DNA of 64,000 nucleotides from Isoetes taiwanensis. Its lineage: Eukaryota > Streptophyta > Lycopodiopsida > Isoetales > Isoetaceae. Below the pieces are notes generated by a model, which did not search any database, had not been told where the DNA came from, and was given only the letters and a program-made list of their open reading frames with translations. Location of the stretch: contig JAJEKV010000085.1 of assembly GCA_021234155.1 (NCBI GenBank), positions 2,304,896 to 2,368,895 on the forward strand, written 5' to 3'. Shown here in pieces: positions 35,323-46,075 of the stretch (positions are counted from its first letter, which is position 1; the number at the start of each line of letters is the position of its first letter). Made by a program: the position numbers and the translations under genes.

Positions 35323-36049
35323 GGTCAGGGACCTTCAAGACTTATTTAAAGGTTCAATGTTTTCATATTAATGTGTGTTTTATATTGAAAAAGCCAAAAA
35401 AAATTATAAAAGTGAAAAATAAAAAAAAGGGCAAATGGGAATTGATTTTCCGTGAGACAATAGTGAAGAGTTTTTGCAAAGGCTTTGGCAAGAAGCTCGA
35501 TGGAGGTTAATGCTGCTACGTGGAGGCAGTTGCAAGGAAAAGCGGTGGTGTTCCATGGTCTTGGGAAAGTTCTAGAAGTTTCCGGAGCGGTTCCAGCATC
35601 GTGGGAGCAGTTTGGGAACGGATTTTGCACCAGGGTTGTGACCTATTTAAGGTCTGAATATGTATGTAAAAGGGAGCGTGTGAGAGAGGATTATATGCTG
35701 TTGTATTACCTTGTCTATTGTTGAATGGAAATCATGCTCATTTGCCCAATTGTGCCTCGATGTTTGCATTATTCCTTGCAATTTTGGTGTTTGTAAGCAT
35801 GACTTTCACATCACAAGCTATGATGAAATGGTTGTGAGCTGTTTATACTAAGCATAACTCAGATCCTTACATCCATACATGTTATATTTGCATGCATTTC
35901 AGAATTGAGCTATGATGGATATATTAACAATGGAAGATGTGGAGGCTATCTTTGAGAGTACTCCGGTAAGTCTTAGCTATGTAATGATTCCGGTTTTCAT
36001 GATTGTGCTTTTCTCTTGTGTATGGTAAGAGGGTGAGAGACTCTTAACA
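35172..36049 (+). repeat. 3' LTR of element B
   Basis: 878 bp, TGATAAGG ... CTTAACA. It contains the uninterrupted target site (TTTGAGAGTACTCCGG near 35953) into which C inserted in the other LTR. Confidence 0.93.
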
Positions 36050-36054
36050 TGCTC

Positions 36055-36449
36055 ATAATCCACCTGCTGCACTCAAAGAAAGGGTCTATCAATTAGAACA
36101 GTTGGATGAACTTCGACGGGATGCTTATATTCGTGTTCTTCATGGACAACAGTTGCAAAAATCTTTACATGACAAACGTCTGAAGACAAAAACATTCAAA
36201 GAAGGCGATTTGGTTCTTCTTTATGATTCCAGGTACAAAAATTTTCCGGGTAAACTCAAGTTTCGTTGGCTTGGCCCTTATCAAATTGTTCACGTGGTTA
36301 GACCAAGCGTTTTCCAACTGGCAGAGTTAGATGGCACTCCATTACCTACATTGGTTAATGGTTTTCGTCTCAAAACATTTCATCACACAGACAGCGAAAA
36401 TCAACAAACAGATACAGTTCAAGATGCAAACACCACAGAAAGTGACTAG
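36055..36449 (+). pseudogene. Element A: integrase C-terminal part (after B)
   Basis: The 115-aa frame at 36102-36449 reads LDELRRDAYIRVLHGQQLQK, then GDLVLLYDSRYKNFPGKLKF and RWLGPYQIVHVVRPSVFQL. This is the GPY/F module that ends gypsy integrases. It continues the gene interrupted at 13928 and matches the end of pol in B (GDKVLLYDSRYKQHPGKLKI). It is part of a broken element. Confidence 0.88.
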
Positions 36450-36587
36450 AAAGGCGGTATATTATATTATAGTGGAGATTTTTTTACAAAATGTGGGCGC
36501 AGCCCAGCTATTTCCGCTATGGGCACTGCCCTATATACAAAAACGGGCTCAGCGCCCTATCTACTAAGTCCTAAGAGGAAAAACCCT

Positions 36588-36854
36588 CTACTCCGGGTTC
36601 GGAGCAGAGGTAATGCGGAGGAGATGGTAGAGGTTCTGCTCAGGATCCCAGCGAAGGTGCAGAACCACCTCCATCCCGTTGGTCTTCGGGTCGGGATGTT
36701 CAGCCATCCCGGCACACCAGCCGTCCATTCGAATGCCACGGTTGTGGCAGCGCCAGAGATCCAGACAATTCATCTTGCATGTAACCCACTCCTGACAGTT
36801 CGTGGGCATAGTGCAGTCTTCGTTCAAGCCAGCAGCAGCCATACTGAGCGCCAT
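36588..36854 (-). CDS. Element A: antisense cysteine-rich ORF
   Basis: It lies on the strand opposite to pol, between integrase and the 3' LTR. From the minus-strand Met at 36854 it reads MALSMAAAGLNEDCTMPTNC, then a cysteine cluster with C-x5-C-x3-C-x5-C-x10-C (TCKMNCLDLWRC ... GWCAG), suggesting a small metal-binding domain. A TATA box (CTATATAAG on the minus strand, 36890-36882) lies about 30 nt before this Met, so the true start may be a later Met. Antisense extra genes in this position are known from Tat elements such as Grande. The family is not recognised. Confidence 0.5.
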   Translation of the reverse strand: MALSMAAAGLNEDCTMPTNCQEWVTCKMNCLDLWRCHNRGIRMDGWCAGMAEHPDPKTNGMEVVLHLRWDPEQNLYHLLRITSAPNPE

Positions 36855-36881
36855 CGGATGCCTTCGTTCCTCCCGGTTCGT

Positions 36882-36890
36882 CTTATATAG
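36882..36890 (-). promoter_or_regulatory. TATA box on the minus strand, element A
   Basis: CTATATAAG in the sequence TGCCTATATAAGACGAAC (minus strand), upstream of the antisense cysteine-rich ORF. It is the only strong TATA word in this intergenic stretch. Confidence 0.5.
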
Positions 36891-37389
36891 GCAACTGAGG
36901 AACTCCTTGTCGACGTGGACCAATCACACAAATCGCCAACGTGTTTGCAATGCAAAAAATTTGTTTCTAAAATGAGAATCTTTTCTCCCGCCGCATATCT
37001 AGCCATGGTACCTTCTGACACATTCCTTTTAATGATATCCCACTTCGAGTTGCCAGCATTAAATGCCATTCCTTCTTTTCACGCCCGTCGAACATTAATG
37101 TGTGTCCTTTGCCACCTGTCACATCCGATCCTTCTTTCACGTCTCATCCTCACCGTTCATTGCTTCTCCCTTACGTTTTTTGGGACTTAGCCAAATTTTT
37201 GCCTCTCAATACCCTTCTTGGCATCTTTTGACACCTGGCACCATCAACGGTTCGAGTTTCGCCCTCTTCATACCTCTTCGCCTCCAGTTGTGCGCCCTAA
37301 AAAACCTTTTTGTTCTTCTGCGCCTTTGTCCTCCGTGCTCGACTTTTGTCCTCCGCCTTTGGAATCACTCTTCGTTTCGGCAAATCGTT

Positions 37390-40340
37390 ACCATGGCTGC
37401 CCCAAGATTTTCTACACTTCAAGCTACTGCTCCCAAGGATCCGGCTCTTTTTGCATCTGTATCTTTCTTTGCGCCCACTTTCCGCGCGCCCTTGTTGGCC
37501 CAAATAAAAAGTCATTTGAACGCATACAAGCTTTACTTAATTCTCTCAAATGGAACTTCCGGCCCAAATCGACCCGTTGAAGCGGTTCATCGCCAATATC
37601 GTTAACGACCCGCAAGGCTACACCACCGCGGGTCGATGGCACCACCATTTATTTGACTCAACATTTGATTTCGAGGTATTTCATATTCCCTTGCACACCC
37701 CTTGTGTATCATGGTACGCTATACGGGATCTCGATGTCACGAGTTTGGTGCACTCGCTTATCATGCCAATGTCCATCGCCCGACCAATATCGACAAGCCT
37801 CACGAAACCTTTGTTAAATTTACGTGGCGAAAGTTCCTTGGGTATTCTATCAAGAACACCCATATCAATAAACCTTTCTATAACCTGGTCCTCAACGCTA
37901 CACACTCCAAACACCACATAGATTGGCCCCAAATGATGTTCTATCGTCTTCTCCAAGAAATGGACCGCCTTAGGGGTACCACTTCCATGAAGTTTCGTGG
38001 GAGGCCACTTTCAAGCCCTCATCCGTCATTACTTCCCTCCCACACCACCAAATTCTCATAATTCCACTTTCAGCTCCTTCCAATAACTCACCAATTTGGC
38101 ACTTCACGTCTTCCCCTGGTCATGTCCAAAGTCCGCGACACCCATGTCTTTGTCTCCTCCTCCTTACACCATCCGGTTCACACCATTTTTCCCAAACATC
38201 ACAAACCGGGCAACAAATGGCTCCACCACCACAACACCCTCGTGGGTTGTTGTGTATCGATCGGCCGCGGGATGCTCAAGCTGCTTTGCTCTCAAGGTTA
38301 CAAGAATCCCAAGACGCTCTTATGAGCGGGGTTCAACGGGCACTAGAAGCCTCCGATGCGGTACACGGGACCTTCAAGCCGCAGCGCCCCGCGTTGCAAC
38401 TTTGGAGGCCAAACTTCAAGACAAGCATGAAGCTCTCTTACGTGGCTCATGCAGATCTCAAAAGTGCACAAGCTCAAGTCAGCCAACTTGCGGATCAGCG
38501 GGCTCGGCCCAATCGTAAATTGAGACTCTATTGGAGCACAACAAGTCCAAAGCCTCTCTGAGTACCAAGGATGCAGATATTGCTAAGCTCAACGCCTTTG
38601 TACTCCCGAACTTTGTGAAAACTTCAGCACTCAAGTTCAAAACCTTACAGAGCAGGGCGCTCAAGTCGCCTCCTTGGCGGCCGACTTTCTACCACCGGAC
38701 CTCTCGGCTCACCTCTCTTCAAGATCAGCTTACCTGGTGATAAAAGCAGAAGATACCGGATGACCGGAGATTGCCGCGGCTTCGCCTCAATACCCGGAAA
38801 TCCTCCTCCCAGTCAACACTTCGAGAAACGGGTCCGTGACGATCCGCCGGCCGCCGAAAAGGGACAACCGGATCGCGGATCTAGAACAACAAGCTGCAGC
38901 AAGCTATTTCCTATTTGATGAGGCTCAAGCAAAACTTGACGCCCATACCGCCATTCTTAGCAAGAATGCCATTGACTTTCCAGTTCCCCCCCCGCTATCA
39001 CGATTATGTGGTTGCTTTCGGCGCCACCTCTTCCTTTCGGTGGCATGCGCGAGATGGCCCCTGTGGATATTCCCCTGAAGCGGTGCAGATTTTCTTCTGG
39101 TTGGCGAACTCTCCATTGAAGACAAAGGGTTGTCTTTTGTGCCCTTGTGGTCTTTGATCTCATACACCGTGCCGATCTAGACTTTATCACCTTGAGTGGT
39201 TCAGCCCATGGCTTACATATTTCATGATTTCTATCTGGGTGATACGGGAACACTTTGGAAATGGGCCACGCCAAATTTTTCGTGGTGACCCCACCGTGCA
39301 ATGGGTGCTTCGGGATAACAATCCATATCTTGCGGATCCCCGCCGGACCCAAACTCTTCATCGAGTACATGCAGGCTTGCCAATCATTTATCTCTCGCGG
39401 GCGGAAGCGCTGCAACAAATCAGGAAGTATCTAGGACATCCCAGGATCTTCCCTATGCACAAATTTATATGCAAAGCACTCGCCCGGTTATAATCGATTT
39501 ACAAGCTCGTTGGATAGCAAGACGGTCCCCACGGGATGGGATAGCCCTCCTGTCAACTCTCAACTCTCGCTTCTCTTTGGGATCGTTGGTGTCGGGGCTC
39601 TTGATCCGGATCTTGTCATCAATTCGGGGGGACCGCTCAAGAACCCCACCCACGGGCATGGTTCCTTCTCCCTATGCTTCCCGCTGCGTACCTCCACGCC
39701 CTGTGTTCTTGATGACCGATTGGCGCCTTCCTTTTTGGACCAAGGTCATGGATGGTCATGCCGGATGGACACCACCTCGGATCTCGGCCGGATCTCGGTG
39801 GGATCCACGTTTTGTTCGCCGTTCACATTGGGAAGAAGGTGCCACCGGATACCACCACGAATTGGATCTACATTGCTAATGAGCGTGGTTGGCAATGCCC
39901 GGCGGATGCGCTTCATGGTCTTGACACCTTCTTGCAGAATGCCACCACCTCACCTGATCCTTCAGTCCATCTTCAAGCAGGATTTTCTTGCTGCTCTCAA
40001 ATGCATTTTGCTAAGCTCCTTAAATCGGCGGCGTCCCATTTTTCCTTTGCAATCCGAATGCGATTGTCGATTGCCTTTGGCCTCGCACTGTCTCCTCATG
40101 GAATGTCAGTACATTTCTTCAGACGCCCACGCTGCCCTTGAAGACATGGTACGCTCTCGCTTTCTTATTGATGCAGATCCTGCCCTTGGCCAAAACACTC
40201 CTCCTGCTCTTCAAACACGCCAGGATCTCATTAGCTTGATTACCATAATGGTGCCCGTCCTCACTCCCATGAGGATCACTTTCAGCATGATGGCTTCCCG
40301 CCCTCAGAAACACTTCCTCCTTTTCTTCACTCTGAGTGTC
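37390..40340 (+). pseudogene. Element A: 3' ORF region (relative of the third ORF of B)
   Basis: Several plus-strand frames cover about 3 kb. One starts at 37393 (MAAPRFSTLQATAPKDPALF). Around 38500-38660 the readings are coiled-coil-like (EHNKSKASLSTKDADIAKLN). Near 39870-40040 a frame reads LDTFLQNATTSPDPSVHLQA, similar in place and pattern to LRNFIATAQNSPDLTIYKQA in the third ORF of B. The largest frame (39510-40685) has no recognised domain. It is part of a broken element. Confidence 0.5.
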
Positions 40341-40343
40341 GTT

Positions 40344-40355
40344 TGGTGGGGGGGA
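40344..40355 (+). other. Polypurine tract of element A
   Basis: GGTGGGGGGGAG immediately upstream of the LTR start TGTTAGTCC at 40357. Confidence 0.75.
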
Positions 40356-40356
40356 G

Positions 40357-40849
40357 TGTTAGTCCTGTGCCTCCTGGTACAGGACTATTCATGCATCTCT
40401 GCACCAAGTCAAGCTCAAGGATCCTCGATCGATCCGGGTCAGCCATCAAAGGCTCCCATGAAGACCAAGCGGCGGAACCGCTTGATCAAAGCCTTTGGCC
40501 GTCAACAAGAGGCGCCGCTCAGACAAGTGACGGCCCGTCACCGCCCGCGTCAGCGTCAGCGAGATTCTAGGCACTTCAAGAGGCACCGCCAACATTCCTG
40601 CAAATCAGGCCTCCTTCCAGGAGTCGGCACCGAGATCAGTCAGAGTGTCTATATTGGGCCCAAGGCCATTGTACTATATATATGAGTAGAGCTAGCACAT
40701 GAGTTTTTAGATGAGTTTTGAGTCTTGTCTCCTTTCAGTTTTCTCTCTATTGCGAGAGCTCATGTATGTTCATCATTGATATCAAGGAAGCTTATCATCT
40801 TTCTCTCATTTGTTCTGTTTTCTTCTTCTTCTTCTCTTCTTGCAAATCC
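40357..40849 (+). repeat. 3' LTR of element A
   Basis: Matches 8427-8929. Starts TGTTAGTCCTGTGCC and shares the run TCTTCTTCTTCTTCTCTTCT near its end. Confidence 0.87.
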
Positions 40850-42723
40850 CGCGTGACATAGTCCCCCGGACTCTCCTGTTAGATCCACGGGTCCTCACAG
40901 AGGGCTGTCTTCCAGGAGTTCCCGAACCCAGACCCCAAACAAAGGTCTATGATACAGGGTACTGTACACGTGTATACAACCCCTGCATAAGGTCTATACA
41001 ACCCCCATAATAAAAAAATTCCAGTTTACTAAAAATTTTCCCATTATAATGAAATTGTGCTTAATAATTTGTTCAGCCCTTAAGGCTAAACATTTACAAG
41101 ACCAATTATTGTGCTGCAATCATAATAGCTGCCTTGAAAGGTATTAATGTAAGAAAGCAATTCTTAACAACAAAATCTTAGCTTTAGAGAATGAAATGAA
41201 TTAGGAGGGAAATACATTAAAACCCTTACGGCAACTTAACACAAGTGTTCAGAATTTAGCTTTTGATTTGGAAGATAAGGGGATGGGCAGACGGGGGAAG
41301 GAGATATTTGGTTGCAACAATGCTTGACCAAAGCTAAAACCATGATCGTGGCTTGGTTTGACCGACCTCCTCATTCGATAGCAACCAACAAGTTACTCGG
41401 CCTTAATCCCTTTGCTTATCTCCCATTAGGATCCTGATGCAGGGTTTCTGTATGCAGGGACCCATACATAGGAGGAACTGCATGCAATATTTTTGTATGC
41501 AGGATTTTGTATGCGGGCTGGAGTTTGAAGGTTTTCGTGCAGAGTTGGGCGAAGAACCTGAAGTGGGGCTTAAGGTTTTTATGTAGACTTGTATATAGTT
41601 GGACAGGGATGCCAAGTCCGATTGATTGATCAATCAGATTGCTTGATTGTTACAGACTATTTTCAAGATAAGACGAAGCCTAACACTGTCTTTATCATGA
41701 ATCCTTATTCTTGAGCCTTGGAGTAGTTGCAACATTATGAAAAGCTAGTATCCAGAACCAGTGATTTGTATTTGCCTTTCTATTTTTCCTTGTCATGGAG
41801 TAGCTATGGCTATCTGTGGGCTGAATCCATACTTAAAGCTTTGCGATTGCATCTAAGAGATATATGCCTATTTGATGATGAAACATTTAAAAATTGTTGC
41901 CTATTTGACGATGAAGTAAGACATATATTGAGTATAATGGCCGGGCTTGAAAAATAGGGCATGAAAAATGGCTAGCGCATATCGTTTTTGGCATTGCAGC
42001 ATTTGTATGATTCTAGAATAAGCAAAAAACTTATGTTAAATTATGGTGGAGACCAGGAGAAATGCGAGGATTTATTTCCCTCCGATAAAGATTTTTGAGG
42101 ATACTAGCCGATCTAAATATATCACAAGAAGTGTCAAAGATCTGCCATAAGAATATGGAGGATGCACTTTGGGAGATGGAAGTTTTTTTGTTTCTTAAAA
42201 ATTCACGGTCCTTTCTAAATATGACCATTGTCAATATACATTGGATATCATTCTGAAAGCCATGCTCAGAAATATTAAAATTTCTTACAATATGGCTTAT
42301 AGAAAAGAAGGATTTGGTATTACCTATCCAATGGCAAAAGCTCTTGAAAAAACCGCCAACAAAAATAAAAGCTGCCAAGATGAATGGGGGATAAAACTGC
42401 CAGGATATGGTTTCTTTTGCTTGTTGAAAGCTTCATATTAAGTGCACTTCATTGATGTGCTATAACTATGGTTTGGTTTTATCGGAAAAAGATCTGACTA
42501 TTTACTATTTTGGTTTTATTAAGGAATGTTGCCAATGTTTTTTTACCTTTTTATTTATTTTTCAACCGAAAAGTTAAAAAAATAACCCCCGGAAAAAAAA
42601 AAAAAAAAAAAAGAATCGAAATTTGTTAAAAAAAAATTGAAATCTTTGTTTGGTTGCATAATGGAAAAACTAAAAGGGAAAGAGCAAACGAAAAGGAGGG
42701 GGAAAGGTAAAAATGAGAAAAGG
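40850..42723 (+). other. Decayed repeat DNA, possible 3' part of a further LTR element
   Basis: Plus-strand readings at 41150-41280 are helical and charged (LALENEMN, LRQLNTSVQNLAFDLEDKG), like the coiled-coil ORFs of A and B. The frame at 42241-42441 (MAYRKEGFGITYPMAKALEK) is unrecognised. Near 41420-41520 the word TGTATGCAGG recurs three times. A 24-base A-run lies at 42590-42613. A purine-rich stretch at 42668-42723 leads into LTR F and could be its polypurine tract. Confidence 0.4.
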
Positions 42724-43381
42724 TGTGACGTTCCAGCACAGTATACGGTCCCAGGACGTATACTGTACTGCCTCGTCACGCGTACACGCCATCCCGATTG
42801 ACGTGTACGCCGATGTGTAGCCAAGCAAGTAGCACCCTAGGGGGCAACTTGCAAGTGTGTGCACATTTATTCATGTGCACACTTTAGCACACTTAACTAA
42901 TATAGGCAAGTGGGCCACACCCATTTATCCCACATGCTCAAGGGTTAATGGGAAACCCTAGCCCTAACCCTTAGTCTATATAAGTATAGGAAACCCTAAC
43001 TTTCCATTTTCGTCCACAGCCTTCTAGAACCCCGTTTTGCTTGCTCCAAGAGCCAATCTCGCTTCCCAAAGTCTGTCTGGGCAGCCTAGCTCATCAGCTT
43101 CCCTTTCTAGTTTCGTCTTCAGATGGATATGTGGATGAGCTATCCTTCGAGGTAGTATGTTGTATTGTATTGCTAGTTCTGACGATGTTTGTGCTTCCGC
43201 TGTGATAGGAGCCCATAGGGGAAGGGCACGCAAGACACCTTCGTGTCCCTTTCCCGCACTACGATCATCTCAGAGTGCGGGATAGACGGAGGGCCCGTGC
43301 GGTTGAAGGACCGGATGGGGGATTTCCTACCGAGCGTACGGCCGGGTGCCGTATGTAAGCTACAGGTGATGAAAGCCTCAA
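42724..43381 (+). repeat. LTR F (relative of the LTRs of elements C and E)
   Basis: Begins TGTGACGTTCCAGCAC, comparable with TGTGACGTTCCGGCC at the upstream end of the E LTR. It shares the blocks CCATCCCGA, AGCCAAG, CCCTAGGGGGCAACTTGC and GTGTGCACATT in order. A TATA box (TCTATATAAG, about 42975-42984) follows AAACCCTAG, a telo-box-like word. Two perfect palindromic stems are near the start. The downstream boundary is uncertain. It is either the 3' LTR of a decayed element to its left or a solo LTR. Confidence 0.7.
42738..42810. promoter_or_regulatory. Twin palindromic stems in LTR F
   Basis: Stem 1: ACAGTATACG (42738-42747) with CGTATACTGT (42757-42766), loop GTCCCAGGA. Stem 2: GCGTACACG (42780-42788) with CGTGTACGC (42802-42810). 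Both are perfect. Stem 1 has counterparts in the same place in the LTRs of E and C. Confidence 0.7.
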
Positions 43382-43546
43382 ATGAATTCTAGTTTTTTTC
43401 TGGTTTGAATTCTAAAATTTTTGTCACACCGGGGAGGGTGGCGCTGAAGGGCCAATTTTTTTTTGCAACACAAACCATTAACATCCAACATATAAAAATT
43501 AAATCCCCCAACACATAACAACCAACACATAACAACCATTGGCATT
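43382..43546. other. Short gene-free stretch with AACCAACACATAAC repeats
   Basis: Between LTR F and the foldback. The word AACAACCAACACATAAC recurs at 43508-43562, a short tandem array that leads into the left arm of the foldback. Confidence 0.6.
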
Positions 43547-43997
43547 AACAACCAACACATAACTACCATTGACATTAATTAACACAACCACTGGGTCCAA
43601 CACATTTAAATTAAAATCCCCCTTAAACCCCCTTTGGTTTGGGTGCATATTCACACGGGGGTGACGTAGGGCAGCGAGAGCCCTCATAATTGTATTTTGC
43701 ACGTATGAAATCAACACCATATAGTATTCCGCTTGAAATCTTATAGTATTTTGCGAATCTTGTTATACAGTATAGCAAATTTTGTATTTGCATACCCCAC
43801 AAACGAGGAATTTTACGTACGGTGTAGATTAAGGAATAAGGGGTGAATATGCCTATCCAACAGCTCTCGTTGCCTGGAGTCACCCCCTGTGTGAATATGC
43901 ACCCAAACTAAAGGGGGTTTAAGGGGGATTTAATTTAAATGTGTTGGACCCAATGGTTGTGTTAATTAATGTCAATGGTAGTTATGTGTTGGTTGTT
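43547..43997. mobile_element. Foldback / MITE-like element with about 120-bp inverted arms
   Basis: The left arm 43547-43665 and the right arm 43878-43997 are near-perfect reverse complements. Examples are GGGTGCATATTCACACGGGG against the complement of CCCCCTGTGTGAATATGCACCC, and AACAACCAACACATAACTAC at the outer ends. The central 210 bp has no gene. Weaker pairing (GCAGCGAGAG with CTCTCGTTGC) continues inwards. No target duplication is evident. It is a non-coding DNA-transposon derivative or foldback element. Confidence 0.8.
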
Positions 43998-44034
43998 CTA
44001 GAAGTTATAAAATAGTAGTAAAAAATGCAAACGT

Positions 44035-44099
44035 GCTCACGGTATGCGCCAGAGCCTTGATCTAAATATTAGATCAGGCCCCCAGCGCATACCATGAGT
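44035..44099. promoter_or_regulatory. Palindromic hairpin, copy 1
   Basis: The centre TGATCTAA-ATA-TTAGATCA is perfect. The outer arms CTCACGGTATGCGC and GCGCATACCATGAG pair with one mismatch. Unpaired CAGAGCCT and GGCCCCCA separate the two stems. It is related to the hairpins at 49675 and 49879 in element D. Confidence 0.85.
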
Positions 44100-44705
44100 A
44101 AAATTGCTTAGAAAACTCTGAAATAGAATAGAATAGAATAGAATATACATTAACGTCCCTCAGGCCGTGAGGCCCCCGGACTTGTGTAGCGTCCTGCGAG
44201 CTCCCAAAGGGTGCTGCCAGCAAACAGACACATAGGTTTTATGTAGCCATCTAGCGAGCTTCTCTTGTTCTTTATATTACCCGCATCGTGCTTATAGCTG
44301 GCTTCTTGGCCATACACGATGCATCGCTATAAACAGATTTTTGAAGCGTACTTTGTGGGCCTCTCGATCCGCCTCATCAGGTGCTTCTCAGATTATTAGC
44401 CCTCTCTCTTTGTGCACCCCGGTGTCTTATTATCATTTCTTTTTATAGCTTTCGCTACATCTGTGAGTGTCTCTTCTTTGTCCATCAGTGCTGGGAGTGG
44501 GAGATCCCACCTGACCTTGTTAAATTTGGACCTTATGTCTGTGTAAACCGGGCACTCTTTTATCATGTGCTCTTCGTCCTCTATTTTTCCTGAGTCATAT
44601 ACTCGACATATTCGTTCGCTCTATCTATTTTCCTCCATCTATCTTTTCACCGGAGGTCGTGGCTCCCCATCCCGAATCGGCCGGCGTTCCCCACGTTACT
44701 CTTAT

Positions 44706-45764
44706 TCAACATCTTTTTTTGTGCGTGATATGCCCTATATGTCCTCCTGGGTTGAAGGTTCCCAATAGCCAAATTGTCTTCGGCCCTGTGTGCCATGCCA
44801 GCCAGTTCCTCATTGTTATGCCAGTCCATTCTTCGTCCCATCCGTCCGCTTGTACAATCTGGCTTAGTTGCATCCCCATATTTGCCGTCCACTTTGCCAA
44901 ATCGTTAAACCATCCCTTGCCTGTTGTTATGTGTTGTTTTGCTGATTCATCTATTGCTAGTGAGAACAGTTTGTCCTCTTTCCCGTAGCTGTTGTCCTTT
45001 ATTAGGTACCTAATTGTTCTTTCCCATGCCCTCACTTCCATTGGCTTTTCCCCTGTCTCATATAATATTGTTGCTAATGATGTACCTGTCTTCACCTGAA
45101 ATTCCTGTCCGTGCCATTGCCTCAATATGCCTTCTTGTTTTTCCCATTTCTTCTCTGATAGTCCTGGTCCCCATGTCTCACATCCGTACAGCTGTGTTGA
45201 TGCTACTATTGCACTGAATAGATATGCTTTGATTTCCCAGTTGGTGATCCTGTTGTTGTTGCAGTAATTCATCATAATGTAATAATTCCCTATTGCTGCT
45301 TGGAATCTGGTATCCGCTCCTTTTGACCACTTTCCCCCCCCATGCGTGTCGTATCCCAGATATCTGTACCCTGTGGTTTCTTCTAGTTCCTTCCCCTTGT
45401 ATCTAAATGGTCTGTGTCTTATCTTTGTATCGAAGGTCACTATTTTTGTTTTTTCCAGGTTGACTGTCAGTCCTGTCTCCGCACAAAATTCTTCTAGAAT
45501 TTCTAGCATTCTGTGCATCCCTTTGGCTTTGGTCGCCATCATACCTAAATCATCCGCATATAGCATTATTGGGACTTTTGTTTTCCCTATCCTTGGTGCT
45601 TCACTGTCTCCCCCTCTCTCATTGACAAATTCCTGTAGGGCATCTATGTATATCCCAAACAGTGTGGGTGATAGTGGACATCCTTGCTTTACCCCTGTGT
45701 CGCATTCTATGGCATCTCCTCCCCCATCTGTTTTGGCATATACCTTTTGGTAATAGCCTTGCAA
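44706..45764 (-). pseudogene. LINE reverse transcriptase, palm to C-terminus, 352 aa
   Basis: Contains GVKQGCPLSPTLFGIYIDAL (residues about 26-45), the catalytic LYADDLGMM (about 73-81) and GLTVNLEKTKIVTF, then the downstream SAIVASTQLYGCETWGPGL block. These are LINE-type RT blocks 4-7 and the thumb. The N-terminal RT blocks are in the neighbouring frame (45619-45999). A -1/+1 change near 45750 separates them, where YYQKVYAK and LLPKGIC read the same DNA. I did not settle the clade (L1- or RTE-like). Confidence 0.85.
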
Positions 45765-45999
45765 TTGATCCTACTAACCCTTCTGGTGCTCTTAAGCCTA
45801 TTAGTCTAAGTAGGAGCTTATCTCTAGGCACTGTGTCGAAGGCTTTTTTAAAGTCCACGAAGCAGCATATGATCTTCTTGTTACTCTCCCTTGTCTGCTC
45901 TATCATTATCCTTAGAGTCACCAGATGATCCGTAGTCGAGTACTCTGGTCTGAAACCAGCCTGGCCTTGTGCTCTGAGCTTCCCTGTTTCTGCCCACAT
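45619..45999 (-). pseudogene. LINE reverse transcriptase, N-terminal RT blocks
   Basis: Reads GQAGFRPEYSTTDHLVTLRI and then CFVDFKKAFDTVPRDKLLLR, RT blocks 2 and 3 with the first catalytic aspartate (FVDFKKAFD). Upstream, sequence to about 46060 still reads as coding (KPRNVTEKLK). It is the 5' end of what is left of this LINE. Confidence 0.85.
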
Positions 46000-46075
46000 T
46001 TTCAGTTTCTCAGTTACATTTCTTGGCTTTTTCAGCCATTCTTACCCAAAATCGCTTTTTCTCAAACAAAATTTG

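Larger units (their letters stand above)
13929..36049 (+). mobile_element. LTR element B, Ty3/gypsy Tat/Athila-like, inside A
   Basis: The LTRs are 13929-14714 plus 27725-27815 (split by element C) and 35172-36049, 877-878 bp each. The direct repeat flanking B is TGCTA (13924-13928) against TGCTC (36050-36054), four of five bases alike. Inside lie Gag, protease, an 821-aa pol with RT-RNase H-integrase, and a third ORF with a long coiled coil. B without C is about 9.1 kb. Pol and the third ORF look whole; Gag is broken in several places. B is younger than A and older than C. Confidence 0.92.
8427..40849 (+). mobile_element. LTR element A, Ty3/gypsy Tat/Athila-like (outermost)
   Basis: Related LTRs at 8427-8929 and 40357-40849 bound this element. 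Between them, in order, lie Gag with two CCHC knuckles, protease, RT, RNase H and integrase. Integrase is interrupted at 13928 by element B and resumes at 36050. A 3.9-kb region downstream of pol follows. Without the inserts A is about 10.3 kb. RT and integrase wording (FPLPFTD, YSFMDGF, GPYQIVHV) is that of non-chromoviral plant gypsy elements. I saw no clean target duplication and no clear primer site after the left LTR. It is broken in many places and, by nesting, is the oldest of the three. Confidence 0.85.
44121..46075 (-). mobile_element. LINE (non-LTR retrotransposon), 5'-truncated
   Basis: The minus-strand RT sequence ends in a short-repeat tail, (TTCTA)n, at 44145-44121. The two frames below cover RT from AGFRPEYSTTDHLVTLRI to the C-terminal QLYGCETW block. 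No endonuclease domain is found, and similarity to RT fades near 46075, so the 5' half is missing, as is usual for LINE copies. No target duplication could be set with confidence. Confidence 0.85.
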
